Assembly (NCBI GenBank): GCA_003490145.1
Contig: QULQ01000025.1
Coordinates: 1-18,766 of the forward strand
From: Lachnospiraceae bacterium OM04-12BH
Lineage (GTDB): Bacteria > Bacillota > Clostridia > Lachnospirales > Lachnospiraceae
Reading direction: 5' to 3'
DNA length: 18,766 nucleotides
Shown piece after piece: positions 1-6,467 of the stretch; the first letter of the stretch is position 1, and every line of letters begins with the position of its first letter. The translations under genes and the position numbers were made by a program. The notes beneath the pieces were generated by a model. That model was not told where the DNA came from and did no database searches. It saw nothing but the letters and a program-made list of their open reading frames with translations.

Positions 1-80
1 ATATAATAGAAATCTGAAAAGGAAAAAGTCATAGTGTCCTTGACAAAGGGTACACTTTAATCCCCTCACGTTTTCCTGTT

Positions 81-120
81 CAAAGGTAGTAGGCAAAGTA
101 GTAAATTCAGCTTTTACTAC
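81..120. promoter_or_regulatory. Candidate integrase arm-type (DR-2-like) sites at the element end
   Basis: Just beyond the int stop codon lies AGTAGTAAATTC (97-108). It closely resembles the DR-2 repeat that the N-terminal domain of Tn916 integrase binds. A related GGTAGTA lies at 85-91, and an inverted copy TTTACTAC at 113-120 faces GTAGTAAA at 98-105. The position between int and the expected transposon end fits arm-type sites. The exact end of the element within 1-80 could not be placed. Confidence 0.5.
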
Positions 121-1316
121 TAAGCAATCAACCGTTCCATTTCTGCCATTGCATTGTCCGGTGTAGCGTGTGCGTAGTAGTTCAGCGTCATATTGATGTT
201 GGAATGTCCCATGATGTACTGTAACGCTTTCGGGTTCATTCCCGCGTTTGCTAAGTTGGTGCAGAACGTGTGGCGTAAGGTATGCGGCGTTGTCACTTTC
301 GGTAAGGCTTCCTCATGGCTCTTGTTGTACTTCTTCACAAGCCCCCGGAACATACTGTCATAGTTTGCAGCCACTTTCGGCTTTCCGTCCCTGTTGAGGA
401 ATAAGAAACGACTGTACCCGTCAATGATAACCGGCATTGCCTGTCTGCGGTTTTTCAGCACACGCTTAAATGCTTCACAAACCTTTGTACTCATAGGGAT
501 TTGACGGGTGCCGCTTTTCGTTTTCGGCGTTTCAATGTAATAGCCGCCCGCTTCGGAATGTTTCAAAAGTTGGTGGTCTACATTGATTAGCTTCTTCTCA
601 AAGTCAATGTCCGTTTCCGTCAGCCCGCAGAGTTCAGAAATACGGAGCCCTGTCCCTAACAGTATGATAATCTCGTCGGAATATTTCTGATAGGTCTTAT
701 CATTCTGCATAAAGGATAAAAGCGAGGATTCCTGTGTTGAGGATAAGGGTACCTTTGGCTCCGTATCATCTTCCAGAACCGTGTTCAACTGGAAGTCAAA
801 CGGATTTTTGCGAATACAATCGTCCTGTATGGCTGTGTAAAAAGCAGCTTTTAAGGAACGCTTGTGGTTGTTGATAGTCTTGAAAGAATATCCCTTGTCT
901 TTCATTCGTAACGCCCATTCTTTCGCGTCCGACAGCTTCACATTCTCAATGCTGCAAGCTCCAAGTTTATCTTCTTCCAAAATCCGCATAAGCTGTTTGC
1001 GCCCCTGTTTCGTACCCGGTCGGACGTTTGCCCGGTGGCGTATCTGCTTTGCGTAAAGCTGGCAGACAGTCATTTTCTTTCCGATAGGGTCTATCCCGTC
1101 GTCAAGGTCTTTCTGGATTTCTTTTTCCTTTTCCCGAAGCGAAATATCGTCGCGCTTCCCGGCGGGTGTCTTGTCGGTAGGTACTAACTTCCAAGAATAC
1201 ACAAACTGCGGTTTCCCAAAGGTATCAATGTATTTGTAAGCATATCTTCCGTCTTTTCTCTGGCTCTCTCCTGTCCGTAAGATACGGTTTCTGTTATCGC
1301 GTCTTTTTTCCGACAT
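120..1316 (-). CDS. int: Tn916-family tyrosine integrase
   Basis: This is a site-specific tyrosine recombinase that would catalyse excision and integration of the mobile element. It has 398 residues, close to Tn916 Int (about 405). Residues 1-75 form the N-terminal arm-binding domain, residues about 85-170 the SAM-like core-binding domain, and 190-398 the catalytic domain. Visible catalytic residues are R225 (GTGLRISEL), K267 near KTKSGTR, H345 and R348 (TPHTLRH), H371 (MGHSN) and the nucleophile Y381, or the adjacent Y380, in NYYAH. The ATG at 1316 has AAAGGAG about 9 nt upstream. The gene is the last of the minus-strand xis-int pair and sits at the element end next to DR-2-like sites, as in Tn916. 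All key residues are present, so it is probably functional. Confidence 0.97.
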   Translation of the reverse strand: MSEKRRDNRNRILRTGESQRKDGRYAYKYIDTFGKPQFVYSWKLVPTDKTPAGKRDDISLREKEKEIQKDLDDGIDPIGKKMTVCQLYAKQIRHRANVRPGTKQGRKQLMRILEEDKLGACSIENVKLSDAKEWALRMKDKGYSFKTINNHKRSLKAAFYTAIQDDCIRKNPFDFQLNTVLEDDTEPKVPLSSTQESSLLSFMQNDKTYQKYSDEIIILLGTGLRISELCGLTETDIDFEKKLINVDHQLLKHSEAGGYYIETPKTKSGTRQIPMSTKVCEAFKRVLKNRRQAMPVIIDGYSRFLFLNRDGKPKVAANYDSMFRGLVKKYNKSHEEALPKVTTPHTLRHTFCTNLANAGMNPKALQYIMGHSNINMTLNYYAHATPDNAMAEMERLIA

Positions 1317-1330
1317 TGTGCGTCATGCTC

Positions 1331-1389
1331 CTTTCCATGACGGAAAGAGCCTTGATATGCCTGTATTCTTTATACCACATTCAAGGCTC
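1331..1389 (-). promoter_or_regulatory. Paired hairpins in the xis-int gap covering the int ribosome binding site
   Basis: The 80-nt gap between xis and int holds two inverted repeats. GAGCCTTGA (1347-1355) pairs perfectly with TCAAGGCTC (1381-1389). CTTTCC (1331-1336) pairs with GGAAAG (1342-1347) around a 5-nt loop. In the minus-strand transcript the second hairpin includes the GGAAAG that leads into the GGAAAGGAG ribosome binding site of int. It may therefore limit int translation relative to xis. The pairing is seen; the regulatory role is inferred. Confidence 0.45.
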
Positions 1390-1396
1390 AATTTCA

Positions 1397-1600
1397 CTAT
1401 ATAACTTCCAATGTGTCAATGATTTTTTCAAACTGTTTCCGCTTGATTTGAATACGGTTGCCATTCATAATGACCCACCCGGCAGCCGGATTTTCCTCTG
1501 CTAACTTTCGCAGCTTGTTTTCTCCAATGCGGAAGTATTTAGACGCTTCCTCAATCGTCAGCGTGTACTTTTCCCAAATAGGAACATCAGTATAATTCAT
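1397..1600 (-). CDS. xis: Tn916-type excisionase
   Basis: This 67-aa basic winged-helix protein is the directionality factor that would help Int excise the element. The region [19 protein letters not shown] (residues about 16-34) and the C-terminal half [18 protein letters not shown] are near-identical to what I recall of Tn916 Xis, and the length matches. The ATG is preceded by AAGGGGGA at a suitable distance. It lies 80 bp upstream of int on the same strand, the canonical xis-int order. No truncation is visible. Confidence 0.96.
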   Translation of the reverse strand: MNYTDVPIWEKYTLTIEEASKYFRIGENKLRKLAEENPAAGWVIMNGNRIQIKRKQFEKIIDTLEVI

Positions 1601-1650
1601 GTAAGGTGTCCCCCTTTCTTGAAAAAATAAAATGGTTACAATATCAAAAA

Positions 1651-1719
1651 GGGGCTTTAATCAGACAGCTTCGGCAAGCCTCACGGGAATTGCACCCCCG
1701 CATGGTTCTCATGCAGCCC
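1651..1719 (-). ncRNA. Candidate structured RNA or leader between the orf8-like gene and xis
   Basis: Read on the minus strand, GGGCT (1719-1715) and AGCCC (1656-1652) could close a multibranch structure. It would enclose three small hairpins: GCATG/CATGC (1700-1714), CGGG/CCCG (1684-1700, sharing one base with the first) and GCTT/AAGC with a 4-nt loop (1668-1679). CCCC followed by TTTTT lies at the 3' end. The neighbouring 12-nt palindrome TTATAGCTATAA is at 1752-1763. I do not recognise an RNA family. The structure is seen by eye only and its transcription is not shown. Confidence 0.3.
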
Positions 1720-1774
1720 TACCCATTATCTGCGACGCTTCTAACGCTCGGATTATAGCTATAAGGGAGTATCA

Positions 1775-1897
1775 TTATACCGATATGCGGATCGTGGCGG
1801 CAGACGTGCCAAGGTCTGCTATGGAACGCTGATAGTTCCCGCTCGGTGTTTCTCCCTCCTTTCGGTCATCGCGTATCAGCCCAATGGCTCCCCACAT
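1775..1897 (-). CDS. Possible 40-aa small ORF, unknown function
   Basis: An ATG-started frame encodes a 40-residue peptide beginning MWGAIGLIRDDRKEGE and ending at TAA. It is the only coding candidate in the 419-bp gap between xis and the orf8-like gene. No convincing Shine-Dalgarno sequence precedes the ATG, and I recognise no domain. The stretch may be non-coding element DNA instead. Confidence 0.2.
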   Translation of the reverse strand: MWGAIGLIRDDRKEGETPSGNYQRSIADLGTSAATIRISV

Positions 1898-1984
1898 ATC
1901 GAATGTATCTGATTTGCCCTATGCTGCGCCGCCATTCTCCTGCGTCGCTTTCTTTGTCAAGGTTCAAAAACGGTCAAGTTTTGC

Positions 1985-2010
1985 AATCTGCGGAAAGGGG
2001 AACGCAGATT
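1985..2010. repeat. Perfect 8-bp inverted repeat after the orf8-like gene
   Basis: AATCTGCG (1985-1992) and CGCAGATT (2003-2010) flank a 10-nt purine-rich spacer, about 10 bp beyond the stop of the orf8-like gene. No good U-run follows on the minus strand. On the plus strand a short T5 follows at 2013-2017. It may be a weak terminator or transcript-stabilising stem. Confidence 0.35.
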
Positions 2011-2019
2011 ACTTTTTAC

Positions 2020-2268
2020 TTAGACCTCAAATGACAGGACAGCCCTCATAAGGCGTGACCGCAAGCGGTCGCGTATGTCCTCGTCTATGCCCCAATAAAT
2101 ATTGCCGCGCTCGTCGCGGAGCTTCCGCATAGACAGGGACGCTATGTAACTTTCGTAATGCTGTACGACAATCTTCATAGCTTCCGGGTCGCCCTTAGTT
2201 GCGGCTATGATTACCGGGTAAGGCAACAAGCCGCTTTCAGCGTTCTCATTGTTAATCTTCGTAGTCAT
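2020..2268 (-). CDS. Tn916 Orf8-like helix-turn-helix protein
   Basis: This 82-aa protein belongs to the conserved Tn916 Orf8-like family, often annotated as a helix-turn-helix domain protein. The recognisable core is LPYPVIIAATKGDPEAM followed by VQHYESYIASLSMRKL, then an acidic/arginine tail with IRDRLRSRLMRAV. The ATG overlaps the end of the upstream sigma-like gene by 17 bp, and GGAGG lies about 9 nt before it, so translation is probably coupled. In Tn916 this pair sits in the regulatory region next to xis-int. Its precise role is not established; a part in controlling transfer or excision genes is inferred. Confidence 0.88.
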   Translation of the reverse strand: MTTKINNENAESGLLPYPVIIAATKGDPEAMKIVVQHYESYIASLSMRKLRDERGNIYWGIDEDIRDRLRSRLMRAVLSFEV

Positions 2269-2692
2269 AGGCGCGTTCCTCCAAATAGCGTTTTAGCAGC
2301 TTCATAGAGCTTTTCCGGCGGGTCTGTACTGTTGTCCTCGGAATATTGCAGTATTTCGCAATTTCCCGTTCGCTCATATCAAAGAAATAATAGAGCAGTA
2401 CGGTTTCCCGCTTTTCGTCCGGCAAACTGTGTAGGGCTTCGGCAAGCAGCTCCGCAGTTATCTCCTTGCCGCCGACAACGAAAGACTGTTGCGCTTTATC
2501 GTCTGTAAAATATTCGTCGCAAACGTAAAGCTGTTTTTCTTCCTGTGGCGACAAATCGGAAAAAGGAATTTCGCGTAATTGCCGCTGCTTCGTGTCCCTG
2601 TGGGCGTTCATAGCTTCCCGCCTTAACGCCAGTTTGCAAAAGCCATTAAAAGCACAACGGATTTGCCATTGGGTACGAATAGGTTCGTTCAT
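2252..2692 (-). CDS. Tn916 Orf7-like RNA polymerase sigma-70-type regulator
   Basis: This 146-aa protein belongs to the small sigma-factor-like group found in Tn916-type elements, where Orf7 is linked to expression of the excision and transfer operon. A sigma-70 region 4 helix-turn-helix is visible at residues about 88-140. It includes LHSLPDEKRETVLLYYF and then SEREIAKYCNIPRTTVQTRR as the DNA-binding helices. The ATG has a very strong ribosome binding site, AAAGGAGGTGA. The gene is upstream of, and overlaps, the orf8-like gene. It is intact as read and should drive or gate xis-int expression by analogy with Tn916. Confidence 0.88.
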   Translation of the reverse strand: MNEPIRTQWQIRCAFNGFCKLALRREAMNAHRDTKQRQLREIPFSDLSPQEEKQLYVCDEYFTDDKAQQSFVVGGKEITAELLAEALHSLPDEKRETVLLYYFFDMSEREIAKYCNIPRTTVQTRRKSSMKLLKRYLEERAYDYED

Positions 2693-2796
2693 GTTCTCAC
2701 CTCCTTTCGCAGCCGCGAAAGCGGTGGATTTTGAAATGTCCCCTTTCGTAATCCCTCAAACCAAAAAACTTGATTTTGGACGTTGATTTTTGGCGA

Positions 2797-2820
2797 TTTT
2801 TCAAAAAAACTTTTGAAAAA
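2797..2820. repeat. 10-bp A/T inverted repeat upstream of the sigma-like gene
   Basis: TTTTTCAAAA and TTTTGAAAAA are separated by AAAC, a perfect 10-bp dyad about 105 bp upstream of the sigma-like start. A second small dyad, TCTGCA/TGCAGA, lies just beyond it at about 2837-2851. It could be an operator or a weak hairpin. It falls within the 2693-2878 segment, where I see no gene. Confidence 0.35.
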
Positions 2821-2878
2821 ATGCAAAAAGCGCCCGTCTGCAAAATGCAGATGAACGCATAGGAATTAACTACGGTAT

Positions 2879-2989
2879 TTAGATGATTTGACAGTTCATA
2901 TTCAAGGGTAGAAATGTCCCCGGCGGTGGTCGGGCTTTTTTTGACAAGTCAGAGAATGTAAAGATTTGTCGGTATGGTTTATCACTCAT
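2879..2989 (-). CDS. Possible 36-aa leader peptide upstream of the orf7-like gene
   Basis: The frame starts at an ATG with a perfect TTAGGAGGT ribosome binding site 7 nt upstream. It encodes a 36-residue peptide beginning MSDKPYRQIFTFSDLSKKAR, with a PPPG run, and ends at TAA. Its ribosome binding site lies in the loop of a hairpin whose 3' arm overlaps the start codon. This fits a regulated leader peptide, or the residual 5' end of a deleted gene. No homology is recognised. Confidence 0.35.
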   Translation of the reverse strand: MSDKPYRQIFTFSDLSKKARPPPGTFLPLNMNCQII

Positions 2990-3014
2990 GGCGGCTACCT
3001 CCTAAAGCCGCCAT
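2988..3014 (-). promoter_or_regulatory. Hairpin presenting a ribosome binding site in its loop
   Basis: ATGGCGGCT (3014-3006 read on minus) and AGCCGCCAT (2996-2988) form a perfect 9-bp stem around TTAGGAGGT. The start codon of the 36-aa ORF is at 2989-2987, so its A and T are paired at the foot of the stem. Its GGCGGCT/AGCCGCC arms match those of the terminator at 3045-3080, which allows alternative pairing. Confidence 0.55.
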
Positions 3015-3044
3015 ATCTGAATGATTACAAGTCGTCACATAGAC

Positions 3045-3080
3045 AAAAAAATCGGCGGCTCTGAAAATCAAAGCCGCCGA
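3045..3080 (-). terminator. Rho-independent terminator downstream of the ABC transporter operon
   Basis: On the minus strand TCGGCGGCT and AGCCGCCGA form a perfect 9-bp GC-rich stem with an 11-nt loop, followed directly by seven T residues. It lies about 95 bp beyond the BceB-like stop codon and should end that operon transcript before it reaches the regulatory genes of the element. Confidence 0.8.
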
Positions 3081-3113
3081 AAAATAGTAGGCGCGTGAAA
3101 ATGCTTCTGCTCT

Positions 3114-3141
3114 GCGACGGCTTTTTTTCTTTTGCCGTCGC
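3114..3141. repeat. 8-bp GC-rich hairpin after the BceB-like gene
   Basis: GCGACGGC (3114-3121) and GCCGTCGC (3134-3141) are a perfect inverted repeat. The spacer is T-rich on the plus strand and A-rich on the minus strand. It lies 33 bp beyond the permease stop codon, upstream of the main terminator. No U-run follows it on the minus strand, so it may protect the 3' end rather than terminate. Confidence 0.4.
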
Positions 3142-3173
3142 CCGGCAGATGAAATATCTATTTAATTATCTCG

Positions 3174-5198
3174 TCATTGCCGCCTATAACTGATCCGGGC
3201 AGCAATATAGTAAACTCCGTAGAGCAATATAAAAAAGACAAATGCAATACTAAGAGAGCCGATTATCCACAAGTTGTTTGAAAATACAGGGAGATGAAAC
3301 GCACTCAACTGCATTTTCCCCGCACTGACATATACAAAGCAACTGCTGATAATCAAAGCGGGTAACAAAGGGAGTAAAAACATCATTGACAACTGGCGAT
3401 TATTTAGTTTCTCAATATCCCGCCTATTCATTCCAAGCTGCTGTAAAATACAGTCCTGTCGTCGTTTCTTCTCCCTGTCACTAAGAATTTGCATCGCCAA
3501 AATTGCCGCACCAGTGATTTCAAAGACCAGTGAAAGGTAAAATAAGCAAATAGCCATAGCATAAAGCTGTGTCAAACTTTCTTTATCTATCCACTTGCCG
3601 GACAAATAATCAACATTATCAATCAGAGCTGTCACACCGCTACCGTCAGACGCAGTTTTCCCAATATTACGTTTTAGCATAGAAAGACCATCACACATTT
3701 GAACGATATTTTGCAAATCGCGGCTATCAAGCGGCGTTTCTGTTATGACAGACAGCAGACTATATAGTGTCGTCATTTGGCTAACCGCCTGTTCTGGAAC
3801 AATGATACAAAAGTCAAGACCATTTCCGTATGTGTCCATCTGGCTGAATGGTTCACAAAATATGCTATCCTCTGCGAATAAATATCCGGCACAATTCAGA
3901 CTTTTATCCTGTTCAAGCAATATTTCAAAGGGCTTTTTAAGTGCGGGAACACAATGGATATAACACAAAGACGGATTGAGTTCTACGGATTGAAGCCCCA
4001 GTATTTCGCGCAGTTTCTTATAATCACTCTGTTTCATATAAGTATCATGTTGATATTCTGCGTATGCCATATAGCCCGAACGTCCGGTACTTGATATACA
4101 ATCGTTTCGCGCTGCAAGAAAACTATTCTTGTTATCCGTATAAATGCTGTAAACATAACTTGACTGAACGGGGAAGTTAAGGTCAAGAACATTTTCATAA
4201 GCCGAAAAATCCTGTAATTCTGCCTTGTGTAAAATCATTATATCAAATACGCTCTGTTCCATATTTTTGTCTGCAATCATATAAACAGCGGTACCCGCCC
4301 CCATAAAGGTTAATGAAAGCATAAATAAAACGGAAAGAACGCCCATGATAATGCTTGTTGAACGGATTTTTGCTGTAAAGCCGCAAAATAGTACCAACCT
4401 GTTTTTTTCGTATTTCCATTTTTCACGATTGCCAAATTGCATAATGAGAAACGTGGGTACACTTAGGAAAAAACCAAATAAAAACAGTACCAGACAAACA
4501 ACGCCTATAAGCACATCATAACCATTCCCCAGCGGCCCGGTACACATCAGAAAAATTCCTACACACCCTGTCAAAACAGATATAAAAAACAGTGCAATGG
4601 CAGATACTCCGTCATGCAGCAGCTTTTTTTCGTTCTGGCGCTCATAATACAACAAATCGTAAAGAGTTACCTTGCTTATCCATTTGTTGTTCCTCCGTAT
4701 AGCGTAAAAGAGCATTGCCAAAAAATAGAGACAGGTTAATGCTGTGGCATTAAATGAAAAGTTCCACCTTAAGACATATATCATACCAAACATAGAGCTA
4801 AGAACCGCTTCTAACAGTTGGGAAAACAGTATGCCGACAGGAAGCCCAATAGCAAACGCAAAAATGCCAATCAAAGCGTTTTCATAAAAAATAAGCCTGC
4901 ATATAGAACGGTTAGGGATTCCCGAAATCATATAGATACTCAATTCCCGGCTTCGTTTTTTCAATATATACTTTGTCATGTACCCAACAATCCACCCCAT
5001 AATAAGGACAATGAGCAATGACGCAACAATAATCATATAAGGCAGCACGCCGATACTGGGAAACGCTTTCACAATATCCGAAAAAATCAGTGAATTAAAA
5101 GCGTACATAAAGGAAACCGTACAGGCAAGTGTGATGAAGTAAAGCAAATAATCTTTTGACTGCCTTTTCGCATTGCGGATTGATAATTCCTTTAGCAT
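3174..5198 (-). CDS. BceB-type (FtsX-domain) ABC transporter permease
   Basis: This 674-aa integral membrane protein is the permease of a peptide-antibiotic detoxification/sensing transporter. The N-terminal segment has a first transmembrane helix near 17-37, and FtsX-like helices follow to about residue 310. A large extracellular domain spans about 315-545, the hallmark of BceB proteins, and a C-terminal FtsX block with about three helices spans 550-674. The motif KKRSRELSIYMISGIPNR is the usual FtsX coupling region. The start overlaps the ATPase gene by 7 bp. It should bind BceA-like ATPase in the membrane and form a sensory complex with the BceS-like kinase. The antimicrobial peptide it recognises cannot be read from sequence. 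Confidence 0.93.
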   Translation of the reverse strand: MLKELSIRNAKRQSKDYLLYFITLACTVSFMYAFNSLIFSDIVKAFPSIGVLPYMIIVASLLIVLIMGWIVGYMTKYILKKRSRELSIYMISGIPNRSICRLIFYENALIGIFAFAIGLPVGILFSQLLEAVLSSMFGMIYVLRWNFSFNATALTCLYFLAMLFYAIRRNNKWISKVTLYDLLYYERQNEKKLLHDGVSAIALFFISVLTGCVGIFLMCTGPLGNGYDVLIGVVCLVLFLFGFFLSVPTFLIMQFGNREKWKYEKNRLVLFCGFTAKIRSTSIIMGVLSVLFMLSLTFMGAGTAVYMIADKNMEQSVFDIMILHKAELQDFSAYENVLDLNFPVQSSYVYSIYTDNKNSFLAARNDCISSTGRSGYMAYAEYQHDTYMKQSDYKKLREILGLQSVELNPSLCYIHCVPALKKPFEILLEQDKSLNCAGYLFAEDSIFCEPFSQMDTYGNGLDFCIIVPEQAVSQMTTLYSLLSVITETPLDSRDLQNIVQMCDGLSMLKRNIGKTASDGSGVTALIDNVDYLSGKWIDKESLTQLYAMAICLFYLSLVFEITGAAILAMQILSDREKKRRQDCILQQLGMNRRDIEKLNNRQLSMMFLLPLLPALIISSCFVYVSAGKMQLSAFHLPVFSNNLWIIGSLSIAFVFFILLYGVYYIAARISYRRQ

Positions 5199-5965
5199 GG
5201 ATTGTCACCTCCCAAGAGGGAGAGAACGTCAAGGATTTCGTGATAGAATATATCCCGCGTCTTTTCGCCTTTCAATATCTCATTAAAAATCTTCCCGTCC
5301 TTTAGGAATAAAATGCGGTCTGCATAACTGGCACAAAATGCGTCATGTGTTACCATGAGGATTGTAGCACCTGTTTCTTTGTTAAGCTCTGACATCATCT
5401 GTAACAGAATACGGGCAGAATTAGAATCAAGGGAACCTGTCGGCTCGTCAGCCATAACCAGTTTGGGATTACATATCATTGCCCTTGCAAAAGCACAACG
5501 CTGTTTTTGACCTCCCGATACTTGAAAAGGAAATTTTTTCAGTGTGTCGCTGATTTGTAGCCGCTGTGCAATATGGTTAATCCGCTCCGTAATTTCTTTC
5601 GGCGGCACTTTCCCGATTGTTAAAGGTAAAGCTATATTTTCTTCCAATGTCAGCGTATCTAACAGGTTGAAATCTTGAAAGACAAAGCCAAGATTATCAC
5701 GACGAAATGCGGATATATCATCTTCGCTTATGGTCGTAATATCCTTTCCGTCCAATAAAATGTGTCCGGCACTTACGGTATCAATGGTAGATATACAATT
5801 TAACAAGGTGGTTTTCCCGGAACCAGACGCCCCCATGATACTCACAAATTCCCCATGCTGCACATAAAAGCTAACTTGATTTAAGGCTTTTGTGACGGAA
5901 CCCTGATTACCGTAATATTTTTCGATATGTTCTACACAAAGCAATGGTTTTGGACGATTTATCAT
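5192..5965 (-). CDS. BceA-type ABC transporter ATP-binding protein
   Basis: This 257-aa cytoplasmic ATPase of the MacB/LolD/BceA group would energise the adjacent FtsX-type permease. Motifs are complete: Walker A GASGSGKT at 45-52, Q-loop Q97 in FVFQD, signature VSGGQKQR from 149, Walker B LVMADEPT from 169, and the switch histidine H207 in VTHD. The length is typical. It overlaps the permease start by 7 bp and lies 4 bp after the small anchored-protein gene, so all three are one operon. A function in resistance to a cell-wall-active peptide is inferred from the linked BceRS-type system. Confidence 0.95.
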   Translation of the reverse strand: MINRPKPLLCVEHIEKYYGNQGSVTKALNQVSFYVQHGEFVSIMGASGSGKTTLLNCISTIDTVSAGHILLDGKDITTISEDDISAFRRDNLGFVFQDFNLLDTLTLEENIALPLTIGKVPPKEITERINHIAQRLQISDTLKKFPFQVSGGQKQRCAFARAMICNPKLVMADEPTGSLDSNSARILLQMMSELNKETGATILMVTHDAFCASYADRILFLKDGKIFNEILKGEKTRDIFYHEILDVLSLLGGDNPC

Positions 5966-5969
5966 TTTT

Positions 5970-6368
5970 TCATTCCACCACCTTTCCGTTTGAAATGATT
6001 ATATCTTTGTCCGCAAATTTCAGAATATAGGTATATGTTGCGTCCTCTAATCTTTCAAAATAGAGTTTCATCGTATTTTTCGTATTCAGAGATATTTCTG
6101 CTTCTATCACATAAGTCTCTGTTATATTCCCGTTTGAATCGGTTTTGCGTTCTTCGGCAAGTTTCGGAACAATAGACGTGTAGGGGAAAGTTCCTCTTAC
6201 ATTCAAACAGGTTACTACTTCCCCCTCAGTTACAAATTCAACTCCCGCACTATCTGAGCGGAGCTGTTTTGTTTTCCCCACCATATGAAACATAAAAAAC
6301 AGGCAGAGGGCAAAAAGCAGCATGATACCTATTACAAAACGTGTTCTTTTTTTCTTTGTTGTACTCAT
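5970..6368 (-). CDS. Small membrane-anchored extracytoplasmic protein of the Bce-type operon
   Basis: This 132-aa protein has a basic N-terminus, one hydrophobic helix at about residues 11-30, and a soluble extracytoplasmic domain of about 100 residues rich in beta-type sequence. No cysteine follows the helix, so it is an uncleaved anchor rather than a lipoprotein. The ATG is preceded by AAAGGAGGAG. It is the first gene after the candidate operator and sits 4 bp before the ATPase gene. It may be an accessory factor of the transporter, binding the peptide or tuning sensing, but that is inferred only from position. I do not recognise a named family. Confidence 0.75.
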   Translation of the reverse strand: MSTTKKKRTRFVIGIMLLFALCLFFMFHMVGKTKQLRSDSAGVEFVTEGEVVTCLNVRGTFPYTSIVPKLAEERKTDSNGNITETYVIEAEISLNTKNTMKLYFERLEDATYTYILKFADKDIIISNGKVVE

Positions 6369-6419
6369 TATAAAACTCCTCCTTTTGCCCCTATTCTATA
6401 CGGAAATCCAAAGCGATTG

Positions 6420-6467
6420 TATAGAAGTTGGTTGATTTTATCTAACAATTTTGTAAGATATAAAATC
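6420..6467 (-). promoter_or_regulatory. Candidate response-regulator operator and promoter for the transporter operon
   Basis: The gap between the kinase and the small protein gene contains ATCTTACAA AA TTGTTAGAT on the minus strand (6459-6440), an 18-base dyad with one mismatch. It is flanked by a perfect GATTTTAT/ATAAAATC pair (6434-6441, 6460-6467). BceR-type regulators bind such TTACA/TGTAA-like dyads. A TATACA -10-like box lies downstream, 17 nt after GTTAGA. This fits peptide-induced control of the transporter by the linked regulator. The outer arms overlap the kinase stop codon. Confidence 0.5.

Noticed and set aside
1601..2019. Group II intron or riboswitch in the xis-upstream gap
   Set aside because: No reverse transcriptase, no domain V-like hairpin and no match to a riboswitch core that I can recognise. 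Kept only as a structured-RNA candidate.
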